This document shows, piece by piece, positions 20,845 through 32,592 of a DNA stretch of 64,000 nt; positions within the stretch are counted from its first letter, which is position 1, and each line of letters begins with the position of its first letter. Position numbers and translations under genes: made by a program. The notes below the pieces were generated by a model. The model ran no database searches. It worked only from the letters and a program-made list of their open reading frames with translations, and was not told the origin of the DNA. This DNA is from Doris montereyensis (lineage: Eukaryota > Mollusca > Gastropoda > Nudibranchia > Dorididae), in NCBI GenBank assembly GCA_037039925.1, contig JAXRKP010000658.1, forward strand, positions 1-64,000, written 5' to 3'.

Positions 20845-23800
20845 AGGTATAAAAAACTAATAAAAAGCAAAAGCACGTTATCGAGTTCACATGTTGTTTA
20901 AATCCACTTCTAAAAGTTTTTCCCTGTAGTTCTCAATAGAATTATTGATCTTAATCTAGATTTTGTCAAGGAAAATTCACTGAAAATTAGCAAATCAGGC
21001 ACCGGAAAAAGAAATCTAGGCCTACATAAGTACTGTCAGAAATTCCTTTGCATTTCCATGTAATATGCACCTAGCTACGGTAGTGATACCAAAGAGGTTT
21101 ACGCTATTAACACCAACAGTGAAGGCTTTGTGTTTTTTAGACTTTAAAACTGATAGTGTTTAAAATCATGCTTTTTTAAAAGGTCGAAACATTTTACTTA
21201 TGAGGTTTATACGTTAAAGTCCCAAGTAAGATATTATAGTACATCTGCTTAACACGGTTACTTAAGACATTGTATGTTGCTCCTTTGGCGTTTTAAGTAA
21301 TACATGTAAAAAAAAACCTGCTGATTGGGCCATTTGAAGACGTAATATTATATTATCTTGCTAAGGTGGGTGGGCGTGGGAGATAAATTAATGTGTATGA
21401 AATTGTGTGGAATAGAATTCCTTTTAGGCATGGACAGTTCTTGTAACCGCAACAGCCTACACGCTCAAGTCATTGACGTTGCATTGTGTACATGTGTGTG
21501 TTTGGGAGGCGAGACGGATGACTTGTTGACAGTATTGACACTGACTGACAGCCAAGCTACACCATGCGAGTAGGGAAAAGTGCTGGACCAATCAAAATAA
21601 TATTTTTTAGTGACTGGTATGAGCTTGTCAGAGATCTAGAGGCTAGGCTAATTTTCTCACTGTCGTTGATTTTCTTCTTTGCCATGCTATCAACCATAGG
21701 GCCTACCATTTCTCTTAGTTGTATTGTTCATAACAACGGAAACTTTGTTTTGCTATGGTAATACATGTAGTTGTATCCTTTTTTGTTTAGATTCCTTGCC
21801 GACTTTGCATTTAACGAAAAGTTGTCATACAAATGTGTTATCTACAAACATATTTTCTGCAATATTAAAAACAACAACCGATCTATTGTATCCTTATTTA
21901 TTGAAAATTTCAAAGTTCAAGATCATACACCAAGACTTTGAAAGCTTGCCTGGCCCAGTAGTTGAGTGTACTGAGCTTTGACAATTTCCATGTCGGTTTC
22001 ATTGCAATTTACACTGTCCACCTGTCCACCATATGCGATGATCTAAAACAGAAAAATGAAAGAAAGATATGTGGAAGTAGAAGATTGGAAGGAAAGAAGG
22101 ACTTGCCATTATCACTCCCTTATTGCCCATTCCATGCCGAAGATCATCCCTGTTGTCTCCTGACACATACGCATAGTGTTACGATCATACATTAGGTCTG
22201 CACCTTACTTATTTTCAGTAGGGTTGCAAGGAGTTGGGTGGGAAGTTATTTCAGGTATAAATTTTGGTCGAAAAGAAAATCTTAGCCAGGAAAGGCCTTC
22301 TGTTGAATTTATCTGTACTTTGATATTACATGTCATTGTATCAATTATGAAATATAAAAAATCTGAATCAATGAAGTTGTTGATTTCCAACAAATTCAAG
22401 TTCTATATTGCTGCATATAGATTCTACTTTGGTGCATGAGAGCAACAATATCTTCATATATATATATACGCTGAGTGAAATAACATAAATTAAAACATAC
22501 AAATGAACAGAATCAGCTGATAAAGAAATTTTGTCATGTTTTATTTATTAAAAATATGAAGAAATATCTTTGGCACAAACCAGTATTTGGAAACTAAAAC
22601 TATTGTTATTTCAAAACATTGGTAACATAGAACATAGTAAAAATCAAAAGACTAAAATTGATATATTGTGAACTTGATATCTTTTTATAATAAACGTAAT
22701 AAAGTGAAATGCACATTGTGTAAAATTAAACCAGGACTCAAAACTCAGGCCATGGAAATTAAAAACAAAAACAAAATAGAAAGCAACTGTATTTCTCCAG
22801 TATGGACATGGCTTGAATACTTTTTTACTATTAAAAGTATATACTACATATATATGCAAGTCATGTCCACTTAAATAGAGTCTGGAATGGACCTGCAATA
22901 TTCAAATGTACTACTTCCTCAGACTTTCTTGATCAGAGCAGCTTCTTACAAAAAACATGCCATCCATTCCATTGTCCACCATAACAGAAAGGTGTGATTG
23001 AAACTCAAATGCATAAATTACATATGTACTGGTTGATGGTTGTGATTACCCTAAGGTTAAAAGTTTTTCTTTTAAGTTTCAGAATATGAGAAGTCATTAG
23101 GTCAGTGTAAAGGTACAATTTGATTATAACCAAATGAGGAATGCCTCACTGAGATTTCTTCTCCAGCTACAAAACAGTCACAGGATTATTATTACAGGTG
23201 GGAATGATCATAAAGGCAACAGAAGAAGAATAAACAGCACTAAAGAAGTAGCTGCTGTTGTAGTAACAGTAGCAGATGTGCTATTAGCAGAACTCTTACT
23301 ATTAGTATTAGTATTTATTATAATGAAAGTGAAAGAGGTAATAAAGAAAAGTTACAAATACAATAAGTAGCAGTGATGGTTGTCACACTAGTTTAAATTT
23401 TATTGAAAGTGTTGCTAATGAGCATTTCATGCACTAATAATGACTCTACTGAATGAATTTAAAAAACAGTCAAAAAATTTTTTCTTTAAAACAACCCCTA
23501 ACAAACAAAAATATTAAAAGATGTACATGTATTTAGAGCTGTAAACAAACAAACAAGTGTTTCCCAAAAATACCCTTGTGCCGTGGAATAAGTCAGACAT
23601 TAAAATAGACAAAAGAATTCCTTAATCTCTCCTCTTTCAAAGGAAAGGCACTGCAAATATTACATAATGCACACTTCATCGGCTCAGAATTAAGTACAAC
23701 AAACCTGTTTTGAGAGAGAAAAAAAGCTCTCAAGTTCCCCAACCATGAAGAGGATCTAGAGTCGGGTCTAATTGCAAGAGAAAATTATAACAAATGTAGA

Positions 23801-23860
23801 CCGAATTTGGTTAATTCTTTTAAAGAGACAGGACAATTAACAACTGATCTAGTATAGTTT
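20845..23860. other. Intergenic DNA without recognised genes
   Basis: AT-rich sequence with short open frames lacking protein-like character. A TATA/ATAT run is at 22457-22468. No repeat family was matched. Confidence 0.4.
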
Positions 23861-24155
23861 GCGGTGTCGGTGGCAAAGTGGTTATGCTGCCGGACTGGGG
23901 ATCATGAGGTCCCAAGTCTGAATCCTAGAAGAGCCAGGTCCGATGTTGTGTTCCGTGGGAAAGACACTTAACACGCATTTTCCCCACTCTACCCAGGTGC
24001 AAATGGGTACAAGCACTAGCTTGAGAGTAAAAACCTATGTCAGACAAGCGTCCTGGCCAGGAGATGATTATTGTCACCTATTCCGCTTAACGCTATAGAA
24101 ACCAGGATACGCTTCAGCTCTGTAGGCCTGAAGAGCCTTGAAGGAACTTTACTTT
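23861..24155 (+). mobile_element. SINE-A, tRNA-derived, near complete
   Basis: The tRNA-like head (GTGTCGGTGGCAAAGTGG … CCCAAGTCTGAATCCTAG) resembles a Ser/Leu-type tRNA with A and B boxes. The body has GGGAAAGACACTTAACACG, CCAGGTGCAAATGGGTAC, GTCCTGGCCAGGAG and the tail CTTGAAGGAACTTTACTT. It is the best reference copy of the family in this window. Confidence 0.85.
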
Positions 24156-27100
24156 CCTAATATAGATTATAAAACACTCGAAAAGGCTTATTTCGAAATT
24201 CATGGAACTAGATTTCTTTTCAGATTAAGCATTTTTCGAACTTTCAGTCAATGATAATGATAGTGGCAAATGTATGTCGTGTCATGACTAAAATAACACT
24301 GCACTCATGGAAAACAACATATTTGCTATGTGTTTATGTATGGGCAAACTTGTCCACACATCACATTAACCTGAGGCAGGTAAGAAAGTTAGTGATGCAA
24401 GCGAGAAGGAAGAAGAGGGTTTGGGGGACATGGTAAAGAGACATGAAGCCAATTGATTGGGAAGAGAGAAAGAAAGATTGGGATGTGTGGTAGTGGTACA
24501 GGATGATAAAGAAGAAACTTATAGATTGTGTGATTCAGTGGTCCAACTCAAACATTACACACATGCACAGACACAAGCACAACAGTGTCTAGGCACACAG
24601 CATGTAATGCTCTTCTAGTATTGTATAAATGTACTACATTGTACTGTAGATTCATAAAAACGCCTTGGGGTAGGCTAGAGTTGAAGGGTTGCTTTGTTTT
24701 TCATTTTGTTCCAGTTAGTTCTAGATTTGGCATATATTGACTTTATCTGAAAAAATGTACCGTGTGGGGAATAGAAATTGTTTCGTCGTAAAGGTAGGTT
24801 TCGGATTAAACTAGAGTGAAATTTAAAAAATCTGGACCTGGCAAATATTTCGACTAACGCAGGTTTTGACTGAGCATTTTTGGTCTAAATATTTTATAGT
24901 TGGTCGTCAAATTTGTAGTTACAACAACATAAATATTAGACAAATTATAAAAATAAGGATTCTTCTAATTGGACATATGTGAAGAGAGAACTGGTTTGAT
25001 GCATAAATAAATCTAATATTAATAGCGTTGATAAAGACCTCCCAAATAAATTAATTCTGATGGTAGATATACCTGAGACATAATAACTTTGTGAGTGAAC
25101 ACATGGATAAAATAACTCGTTCCATTTCAAATCTGAAATCAAGCAAAAAAATGCACCATTGTTTGGTAAAATTAAACATTAAGACACTTTCTACTCAAGC
25201 AACATTTACTTTCATAATTACACAAAGAAAAAGTAAACAGTTGTCGTTAAAGATCTTTCGGTAAAGCATTCATTTTCAAAAAATTCTTATGCATCATTTA
25301 TGGCATTGTTTTGGATATAAAGGTGAATAATACGAAGGAGCCACAGTGGAGTGAAGTCAAAGGCGAAATATAACAATAAGTGATAACTCCACTAATAAAG
25401 ACAGAACAAACACATGACACTTCGGGTATAACCCTTTGTCAGACAACAAACAAGAAATATCTAGAATCTAGATCTAAGTACTACCTCAGGTATCACACAA
25501 TGTGATGTCAGAAGAAAAAAACATAAAGGAGAAAGAAAGGAAGAAAAAGACAGCGATGATAAGAAACGTAGCAGAGGGAGATGTGAAGAATGAGCGAGAG
25601 TGGAAGGTTCAGATCTAGAATGAAATAAAAATATGAAAATAAGTAAGTAATAAAAGGTGAGAAGGAGATAGAGAGGAGAGAAATAGAGAGAGAGAGAGAA
25701 AAAGAAAAAAAAAAAAAAGGCAGGGGAAGAAAGAAAGGGGGAGAGAGATGTGAGTATGGGAAACAAGAATGAAAAAATAGGATAAATATATGACTAGAAC
25801 TATATCTCACTGGGTCTAGAAAGAAGAAATGATAGAGAATGAATGAAAGGAAGTATCAATCAAGGCAAAAATTTACACCGAAGGTGCGAAATGTATATAA
25901 ATTACAAATTTATCGATGCAATAAGGGAAGAGAGTAAACAACTTATCTGAAATTTCAAAAATGCCAGTTAGCACTAGCTGATGCTTTCCAAGTTATCGAA
26001 GTCTTAAGCATTTTCTATTTATAAAGGGTAAGTTGGAAATATATGTTAGACAGAATAACTTGAAGCTATCAAGCTGAAGTTAAAGTATAATATCGACATA
26101 TTCATAACTAAGATTACTTGTAACAGCAAAATATTATGTAACCTAGTATGACTTAAATTGTAATTCTATGCATAATATTGTGAAATGAATATGAAAATTC
26201 TTGTCAGTCAAATAAACATTAACTTACTATTTATGCAAGCATTAACTTGCTATCTATTCAAGAGATGCTCCATTTGAAGTCAAAAATATAAATTCAGTTG
26301 CCCCTTTAAAATTTATGATTGTCACTAATTTGCAAGATAATCAGTGATGGACATTCTCTTCAATATATGTGCTTTCTTACAATTCCGATAAGTTGAGTAT
26401 GAAAAATCACAAATCAATAAGATATTAGCACCAAGAACAATATTGAAAGTGAAAAAGAAAATTAAAAAACAACCCACAAGAATGTATCATAATTTGCTGA
26501 GAGTCCACAGTGATTCACATTTCTTAAGCATTTCATTAGGTGTACTCCATTAATGTTGCTGTAAAAATGCAAAGTGAAGGATATGTCTAAAAATTAAAGC
26601 TATTTACCTTTTTCAAAACATCAAAAGATAGTAAATTTTCTGATTTAGCAATCCCAATGGATGACTGAATAGAAATTTACAAAAAATTTGGTGAAAGTTA
26701 AAATGGATTTTCAATGTCCACTAACACAAATAAACAAGCAAAACATCACTCTCTTGGCTTTCTTCAGTTTCAAGAAAAATGTTGTTATGCTATGAAGTGC
26801 CAAGACAAATTTGATAATTTTTTCAACATTTCATTAAAAAAAATTGTCGGTTTGCATAAACTGTCAGTGACTAGGAAAGAGCGGTAAAAGTCTTAAATAC
26901 TAGATAATTTTGTAATATAATGCAAGTTCAAGTGTCAATAAGAAGAGATATCTATTTCTGAACATGTTCTGTCGATATAATGCAAATAATCTTGCCCAAC
27001 ATAAAGTAAAACACCCCCTGAGATGAGACCAAAAGCAACATGAACAGAGGGTACATGTGGAAGGTAGCTCCTTCCTAAAGCCCAAACAAACAAGATCCAT

Positions 27101-27330
27101 AATTAAATAAGAATGATCCAAATGTGCTATACAAAAGTCTTCTTGAAAAGGGCATTGTTCTGAAGTGTCTGCGAGAGAAAACATAAAGCCCGATTCCAGT
27201 ATGAGCTTGGAGCCACAGGATGTTGCTTACAGTCTGGTCCACCCCCTGAGAAGGCTCTGTGGGGGAAAAAATGATAACCTCCATCAAGTAAAGCATACCA
27301 TACATAAGAAATTTATATTATAAGAAAAAT
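24156..27330. other. Intergenic DNA, AT-rich, with a purine block
   Basis: No gene recognised. About 25505-25760 is GA-rich with a 14-A run, which makes long meaningless open frames on the opposite strand. Confidence 0.45.
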
Positions 27331-27337
27331 TGCAAAG

Positions 27338-27631
27338 TAAAGTTCCTTCAAGGCCACTACGCCCATAGAGCCAGAGTTTATCCTGCTTTCTATAGCGTGA
27401 AGTGCTACATGTGATGATAATCACCTCCTGGTCAGGGTGCTAGTCTAACACAGGTTTCCCCTCCCAAGCTAGTGTTTGTACCCATTTGCAACTGGTGAGT
27501 GTGCTAAGTGCATGTTAAGAGTCTTTCCCAAGGAATACAATGTCCACACTAGCTTTGCTAGGATTCGAACCTGGGACCTCATGATCCCAAGTCTGGCAGC
27601 CTAAATACTCGGCCATCGACACCACAAAAGC
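27338..27631 (-). mobile_element. SINE-A copy with 7-bp target duplication
   Basis: Antisense to the reference copy: it starts with TAAAGTTCCTTCAAGGCC and ends with CTCGGCCATCGACACCAC. The flanking TGCAAAG at 27331-27337 is repeated at 27632-27638. Confidence 0.8.
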
Positions 27632-28389
27632 TGCAAAGCGCACGCTCACATCACATAATATACACATATATAATAGGAATACTACTGCAGTTGGCCAACA
27701 ATAAATTAACAAGAACATACAGATGGTCATGAAGAGGCAGGGAATGAGACAGGACAACAAAAATTCCAGATACACACCCTTCTTCAGCAGTAAGGACAGA
27801 ATAACAAAGGTGAAATACTATAAACTAAGAATTAATGATGATGAGAAGTGGTCACTGGTGTAATAACTCACCAATGAGTTCTCAAAATTTACGAAAGGAA
27901 CTTTATGGAAAGAAAATTTAATGTTGAAATCATTGCATTTGTAACAACATGATATGCACATGAACGTCAATAAGCTTACAAGCCGATTTTCAGAACATTT
28001 CATATGGGCAGAATAAAATCATGGATTAAACAATTTTCAAATACATATTTGATCAAATAAACAAATAACTGAAAAATGTCTTTAAAATTTATTTTCATAC
28101 GTCCTATTTGCAATGTAAAACAAAATTCAATAGATGCTATGTGAAAAGAATTCTCTAGTCCCATGAATTTTGGAATAAACGTTTTTGAGTGTACCACAGC
28201 ATTATTTTCTAAAATGTGTATTAAAAAAACCCATTTTAAAACATAATTTTTACATTTTCGTCAACTCTGATATTTCATCATCATGTACATTGTGATACTG
28301 TCAATTTAAGAAAAAAATAGGTTTGAGTAAAAGAAAACTGCCAAGACTTTGAGATATGATTTTAGCTACACTGTGCGAAATAGTAAACC

Positions 28390-28674
28390 AAGTTCCTTCA
28401 AGGCCATTACGGTCCATATAACCAGAGCCTATTCCCGTTTCAATAGTATGATACAGAACAGATGATTATAATAACCTCCTGGATAGGAAGCTAGTCTGGA
28501 CGTAGGTTTTTACTCCAAAGCGAGTACCTGTACCCATTTGCACCTGGGTTGAGTGGGAAAATGCGTGTTATGTGTCTTTCCCAAGGAACACAACGTAGGA
28601 ACTAGCGTTGCTAGGATTCTAATCTGGGACCTCATAATCCCCAGTCCGGCAGCCTAACCACTCGGCCATGAACC
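28390..28674 (-). mobile_element. SINE-A copy
   Basis: Same layout as the 27338-27631 copy, from AGTTCCTTCAAGGCCATTAC to CACTCGGCCATG. No clear target duplication, so it is older or its ends are eroded. Confidence 0.8.
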
Positions 28675-29512
28675 GTACTATAGATCTATACAAATTTTGG
28701 TCACAAATACATCCAACATATACAGCGCAACACGCAAATCTCGAACACGAAAAACTCAGATTCACGGCTATCTCAAACTCTTCACTAGGTCTGCTTTTAA
28801 TCCCTCTATTTTCTTTGTATCAGCAACATGCCTTTTCTCAAACTCCAACATGGAAATCTTGAACTACCAACCTTCCATAAAATGTAAGCAAAATATTAAA
28901 AAATGATTAAATCTTAGAATTTTACGCAGGAAAGGTATAAGAATAGTCACTTAACCCTCTTGATACATGTACAAGGCAGTATTCTCTAGCTGTGATCTGG
29001 ATACGGAAAAGGTGTGTATGGCCGGTGGAGGGGATGTTCATGCTAGATGCTTTTATTTGGTTTTTTATTCCTCTAAAAAAAAAAAGCAATCTGCTGTTCA
29101 GTGCAGTTATGTGCCGTCTGAACATTGCCTTGATGCAGTGCTGATGATTAGTGTTTATTAATGTCTCTTTCGTTCATAACCTGTTTCATAATGCATGACG
29201 ACTGAGTTCGATCTGAAAGCATCGCTTCACTTTGACTTGGGCCATGTGACTTAACAGATAGGTGCTGATTGAAAACCTCTAGATCTATGCCCAACACAGG
29301 GACGTAATGGATAACTTTGGATATGGTATATTCTACCAAGTTACATCCTTTAGTTTTGTAATCCCTGAATTTATGAAAAACGGTGAATGGAAATCTCAAA
29401 TACACGGTTATCTCAAACTCAATGACCCGATCTGGAAGAGTTCGAAATAGATCTAATCGTGCTGCACTTGTACTTAACATGTAAAAAAGTCATTATTATT
29501 GACTTGAAGATA

Positions 29513-29520
29513 GCATATTA
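29513..29520. repeat. Left 8-bp target duplication of Merlin element
   Basis: GCATATTA is repeated at 29943-29950. Confidence 0.85.
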
Positions 29521-29942
29521 GGCGATATCGAGTTTAGGGTCCTAAATTATTTTCATCGGAGTTTGATCCTTCATTTTAATTTGTCGGAGTTTGTCACACT
29601 TTGTCGACCCTGCTGATCCCACGGCCCATACACAAAGTATTGAAGCTGTTTTGGTCTCATGCAAAGAAGAAGATCAAGCGAATGCATGGCACATCTCGCA
29701 ATCACTTCATCAGCTACCTACGGGAGTTTGAATGGAGATGGAGAAATGACACATTTGCTTCATCTGGCGGAAACGCATTTGGGAAAATTCTAAATGAAAT
29801 TAACATGCAATACCCTGTGTAACTTTTCTTGAACTTGAAGAAATAAATATTTTTTTGGAAAACTATTTTTAAGTATTCTATTCTGTGAACCGTAAATAAA
29901 TCTTGAAAAAAAAAATTTAGGACCCTAAACTCCGAGATCGCC
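29521..29942 (+). mobile_element. Merlin-type DNA transposon, internally deleted (422 bp)
   Basis: The ends are inverted repeats of about 28 bp: the left begins GGCGATATCG and continues TTTAGGGTCCTAAATT; the right is its reverse complement with one substitution and one extra base. GCATATTA flanks both sides, and 8-bp target duplications are usual for Merlin. The interior keeps the C-terminal part of an ISXO2/IS1595-like transposase (29603-29822). The transposase N-terminus and the first catalytic residues are gone, so this copy cannot move by itself. Confidence 0.88.
29603..29822 (+). pseudogene. Merlin transposase C-terminal fragment
   Basis: VDPADPTAHTQSIEAV then WSHAKKKIKRMHGTSRN, SYLREFEWRWRN and FGKILNEINMQYPV end at TAA. 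HTQ-IE-WSHAKK-KRM-GT…LxEFxWR is the ISXO2-like DDE domain end, and the E of SIE is probably the last acidic catalytic residue. One extra T in a T-run near 29651-29654 breaks the frame between IEAV and WSHAK. AATAAA follows near 29840. Confidence 0.85.
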
Positions 29943-29950
29943 GCATATTA
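29943..29950. repeat. Right 8-bp target duplication of Merlin element
   Basis: GCATATTA, an exact repeat of 29513-29520. Confidence 0.85.
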
Positions 29951-30082
29951 CATTTAATGAGTGTGTGTCAAAAATGTCAATATTGAGCTTGCAAATCGAA
30001 TGGTGTGTGAAAATTACAGTGCAAATTATCTAGAATCTAGATCTAAATATATATAGATCTATATATATATATTTAATTCTAC

Positions 30083-30463
30083 CTTAAGAACCATGACGGG
30101 CTTGTTATTTTCAGGAGAGAAGTATTCATAACTTGCAGCCCCAATAGATGGAATTATCTTGAACAAAACGTCCCTCAAAGTTATTTGTAGTTTAGGAAGC
30201 TTTGATAAGCTGCCGTTATTCTCTTCATCGTCGTCGTCGTCATTGTACTTTCCATCATAATAAGCTGCAAAATCAGGACTGATGTCTCCTTCGTAATTTG
30301 GGTATGGAGGCAGAGATGCGTTGCCTTCATATTTATTTCCATACTTAGCTGAGTTTGCATCTTGATCTCCACTTTCTGACTCTCCGCCTAATGGTACACT
30401 GTTTCCATCCACAGATCGTTCATCAGCTGGTTCTCCAATATTCAAGGTTGTGGGGGTCGCCAT
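30083..30463 (-). CDS. First coding exon of an unrecognised gene (minus strand)
   Basis: A 127-codon open frame starts MATPTTLNIGEPADERS at 30463 in a good initiation context (AACATGGCG) and stops at a plausible donor (AAG before GTAGAA). The N-terminal half is acidic and disordered-looking (GGESESGDQD), followed by a run DDDDDEENN. The last 40 residues look folded (LPKLQITLRDVLFKIIPS then GAASYEYFSPENNKP). Codon use and absence of repeats suggest a real gene. I do not recognise the family. Later exons should lie at lower coordinates, but none was identified. A divergent exon starts 829 bp away on the other strand. Confidence 0.6.
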
Positions 30464-31291
30464 GTTGAACTGTTTAGTGCGGCTGTTTTACTGATTTTCT
30501 TTCGCCTATATTTTTTTTTAGCATTGGCTTGAGTAAACGCGACGCCGGTCAACGATGTTTATTTGGGGATTCCCATTGCTGATTATTTTCGAAGCGCACT
30601 TCCTTAGTTTCCTTCTTGAACTTCTATGACGCCTTCATTCAGACGTTCGTTGCTCTTTGGTTTTCTGTTGTTTATGTCAGATTTGAACTGATTTTTCTTT
30701 CTTTTAAATAACAAACAAATAAGCAACATTATACTTATAGAATCTAGTCCAAAATGCTGGAATCTAAAACAATATTCTAGATTAATTTTCTTCTTCTTAA
30801 TATTAATTACTGTTTCGTTTATCAATTATTCTGTTTGGAAACGAAAGTTTACCCCCCCCTCCTAATTAAGAACACAATGAATTTTATTACTGTTGAAATT
30901 TTGCATGTCCATACGATTTGTGGTGGAAAGAAGGAGCTTTAAGCAAGGACAAAGAAAAGAAAAGTTAAATCTGGAATATGAAGCCCATTATGCTTCAATA
31001 CAATACAAGAAACAACTTAACTGTTAGGGTTGCGATACAGTGATTGCGTCTTAAGTAGGAGGCTTAGAAGGCATATGGAGGGGCAGGACGGGGATGTTAG
31101 ATGGTAGTAAAGATGAGATGAAAGAGGACAACGTGACAAGGAGGGCAATTTAAAAAAGACTGATACATTGTTTTGGTAGGGAAAATTCTACCCCCTCCCC
31201 AATTCGAGGTTGATGGAATTCTTCATCACCTGTGGCTAGGGCACCGCCCACATGTGTGATCCGGTGACATCTTTTCATTTACAACAGCAAA
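30464..31291. promoter_or_regulatory. Likely shared promoter between two divergent first exons
   Basis: About 830 bp separate the ATG of the minus-strand exon (30463) from the ATG of the plus-strand exon (31292). Both ATGs sit in an ATGGCGAC context. No TATA box was assigned. The bidirectional promoter is inferred from layout only. Confidence 0.4.
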
Positions 31292-31470
31292 ATGGCGACA
31301 CTGGTGGATGAAAACAGTGGGAAATCACTGTTTCAAGAGTTGTCAGAAGCTGCTCGTTCCCCTCAACCCACGATGACTGGGTAAACGTAGTTAACCCGAG
31401 CGACAAATCTGCAGATGCAGAAAAACAACGCAAAAGGAAGAAAGACACAATCTTCCTATCCGACGCAAAC
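31292..31470 (+). CDS. First coding exon of an unrecognised gene, frame break at C-run
   Basis: ATGGCGACACTGG opens a protein-like frame, MATLVDENSGKSLFQELS then EAARSP. At the CCCC run 31359-31362 one base seems missing; the next frame continues STHDDWVNVVNPSDKSADA then EKQRKRKKDTIFLSDAN and meets a donor (AAC before GTGAGT). As written it would stop at TAA 31382. Coherent protein on both sides of a homopolymer favours a consensus error or a very recent lesion. The family is not recognised. Confidence 0.55.
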
Positions 31471-31694
31471 GTGAGTTAAATGTTGTTAAAATGAATGACG
31501 GATTGGGAGTATGGTTGAGTGGGGATGAATGTCAGTGTCAGCTGATCTGTGTTTACAAACAACGTTATTTCAAGATGCCTTGTCTTTCATGGTTAAATAT
31601 ATTTCAAGCTTCCCTGAATCACATTGTTAGGTTGGCTCTTTTTTGTGTGTATTTTCTTGCAACGAATGCTGGTGGTTGGAGTGGGTGTGGTTAG

Positions 31695-31785
31695 AAAGAT
31701 CTACTAGATCTAGATCTAATCTAGATCTTAGATCTAGATTTTCTAGATATCTAGATTAGGTAATCTAGATCTAGATTGGGTTGAT
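31695..31785. repeat. Cluster of CTAGATCTAGAT palindromes
   Basis: About 90 bp made almost wholly of overlapping TCTAGATCTAGA/AGATCTAGAT units. The same short motif recurs singly at about 13903, 25460, 30030 and 42028. Confidence 0.8.
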
Positions 31786-32179
31786 AGGCATTGGTCTAAT
31801 GTAATGCGGCTCTTATGCAGTACGGCTGTTTAGTTATGTTTGATTTGGCTGTTGAAAATTCTTTTCATCGGAATGACTTCCATAGTCTGGCACATCAAGG
31901 GAAATAACTGAGAGAAAAAAAGTTAGGATATAACAAGAGAGAGTTGCCTCAAGTTGCAGCAGTGTTCTCCCAATCTGACATTCTGGGTTGAACAGGGTTC
32001 TGGTTCTGGGTCAATACGTGAAGGGCCTTGTGGCAAATTCAATGATGAAAGAGTGCGGGTACGCTAGTCCAGCTGATGAACAACTGTGTGGAAATAGCCT
32101 ACTGTCTTCACATGCACAGTACTGTCATCCAGATGTTTTCAGTTAATTACTGTTTTAGGAAAATGAAAATTTATGTTTA

Positions 32180-32592
32180 CATTTATAATTTTTACACTGA
32201 AACGGTTTAAAACACTATTTATTATTTTTATAAAATTTGTAGTAAAAGTTTCTAAAGATTGTCACTGTGAAAGTCAGCAAACATTTTTATGGTGACTCTA
32301 CTTCTAGAACGAAGCAGAATTAAGTAGTCTGATATGGCTGTAGTAGCACCAGGTCCCCCAACTGCTTTGAAACACCATTTATTATTTTTATTTGTAGTAA
32401 AGTTTCTAAAAGATTGTCACTGTGAAAGTCTGCAAACGTTTTTATGGCGACTCTACATCTAGAACGAAGCAGAATAAAGTAGTCTGAGATGGCTGTAGTA
32501 GCACCAGGTCCCCCAACCGCTTTGAAGAAAAGCACCATATTATTGGCCTTTCTTCGGTCCTGAAGGGACAGTAATTTCAGCTTGATCGGCAT
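32180..32592 (-). mobile_element. LINE C-terminal remnant with internal duplication
   Basis: On the minus strand, LKLLSLQDRRKANNMVLFF then KAVGG resembles the LxxRR…L…YKI segment after the RT domain of CR1/L2-type LINEs. A segment of roughly 165 bp (with AACGAAGCAGAATTAAGTAG and GTAGCACCAGGTCCCCCAAC) occurs twice in tandem, at about 32220-32370 and 32380-32525. Confidence 0.5.

Noticed and set aside
25461..25810. Ser/Phe/Leu-rich minus-strand proteins resembling membrane proteins
   Set aside because: They lie opposite a GA-rich low-complexity block. No conserved motif or intron structure.
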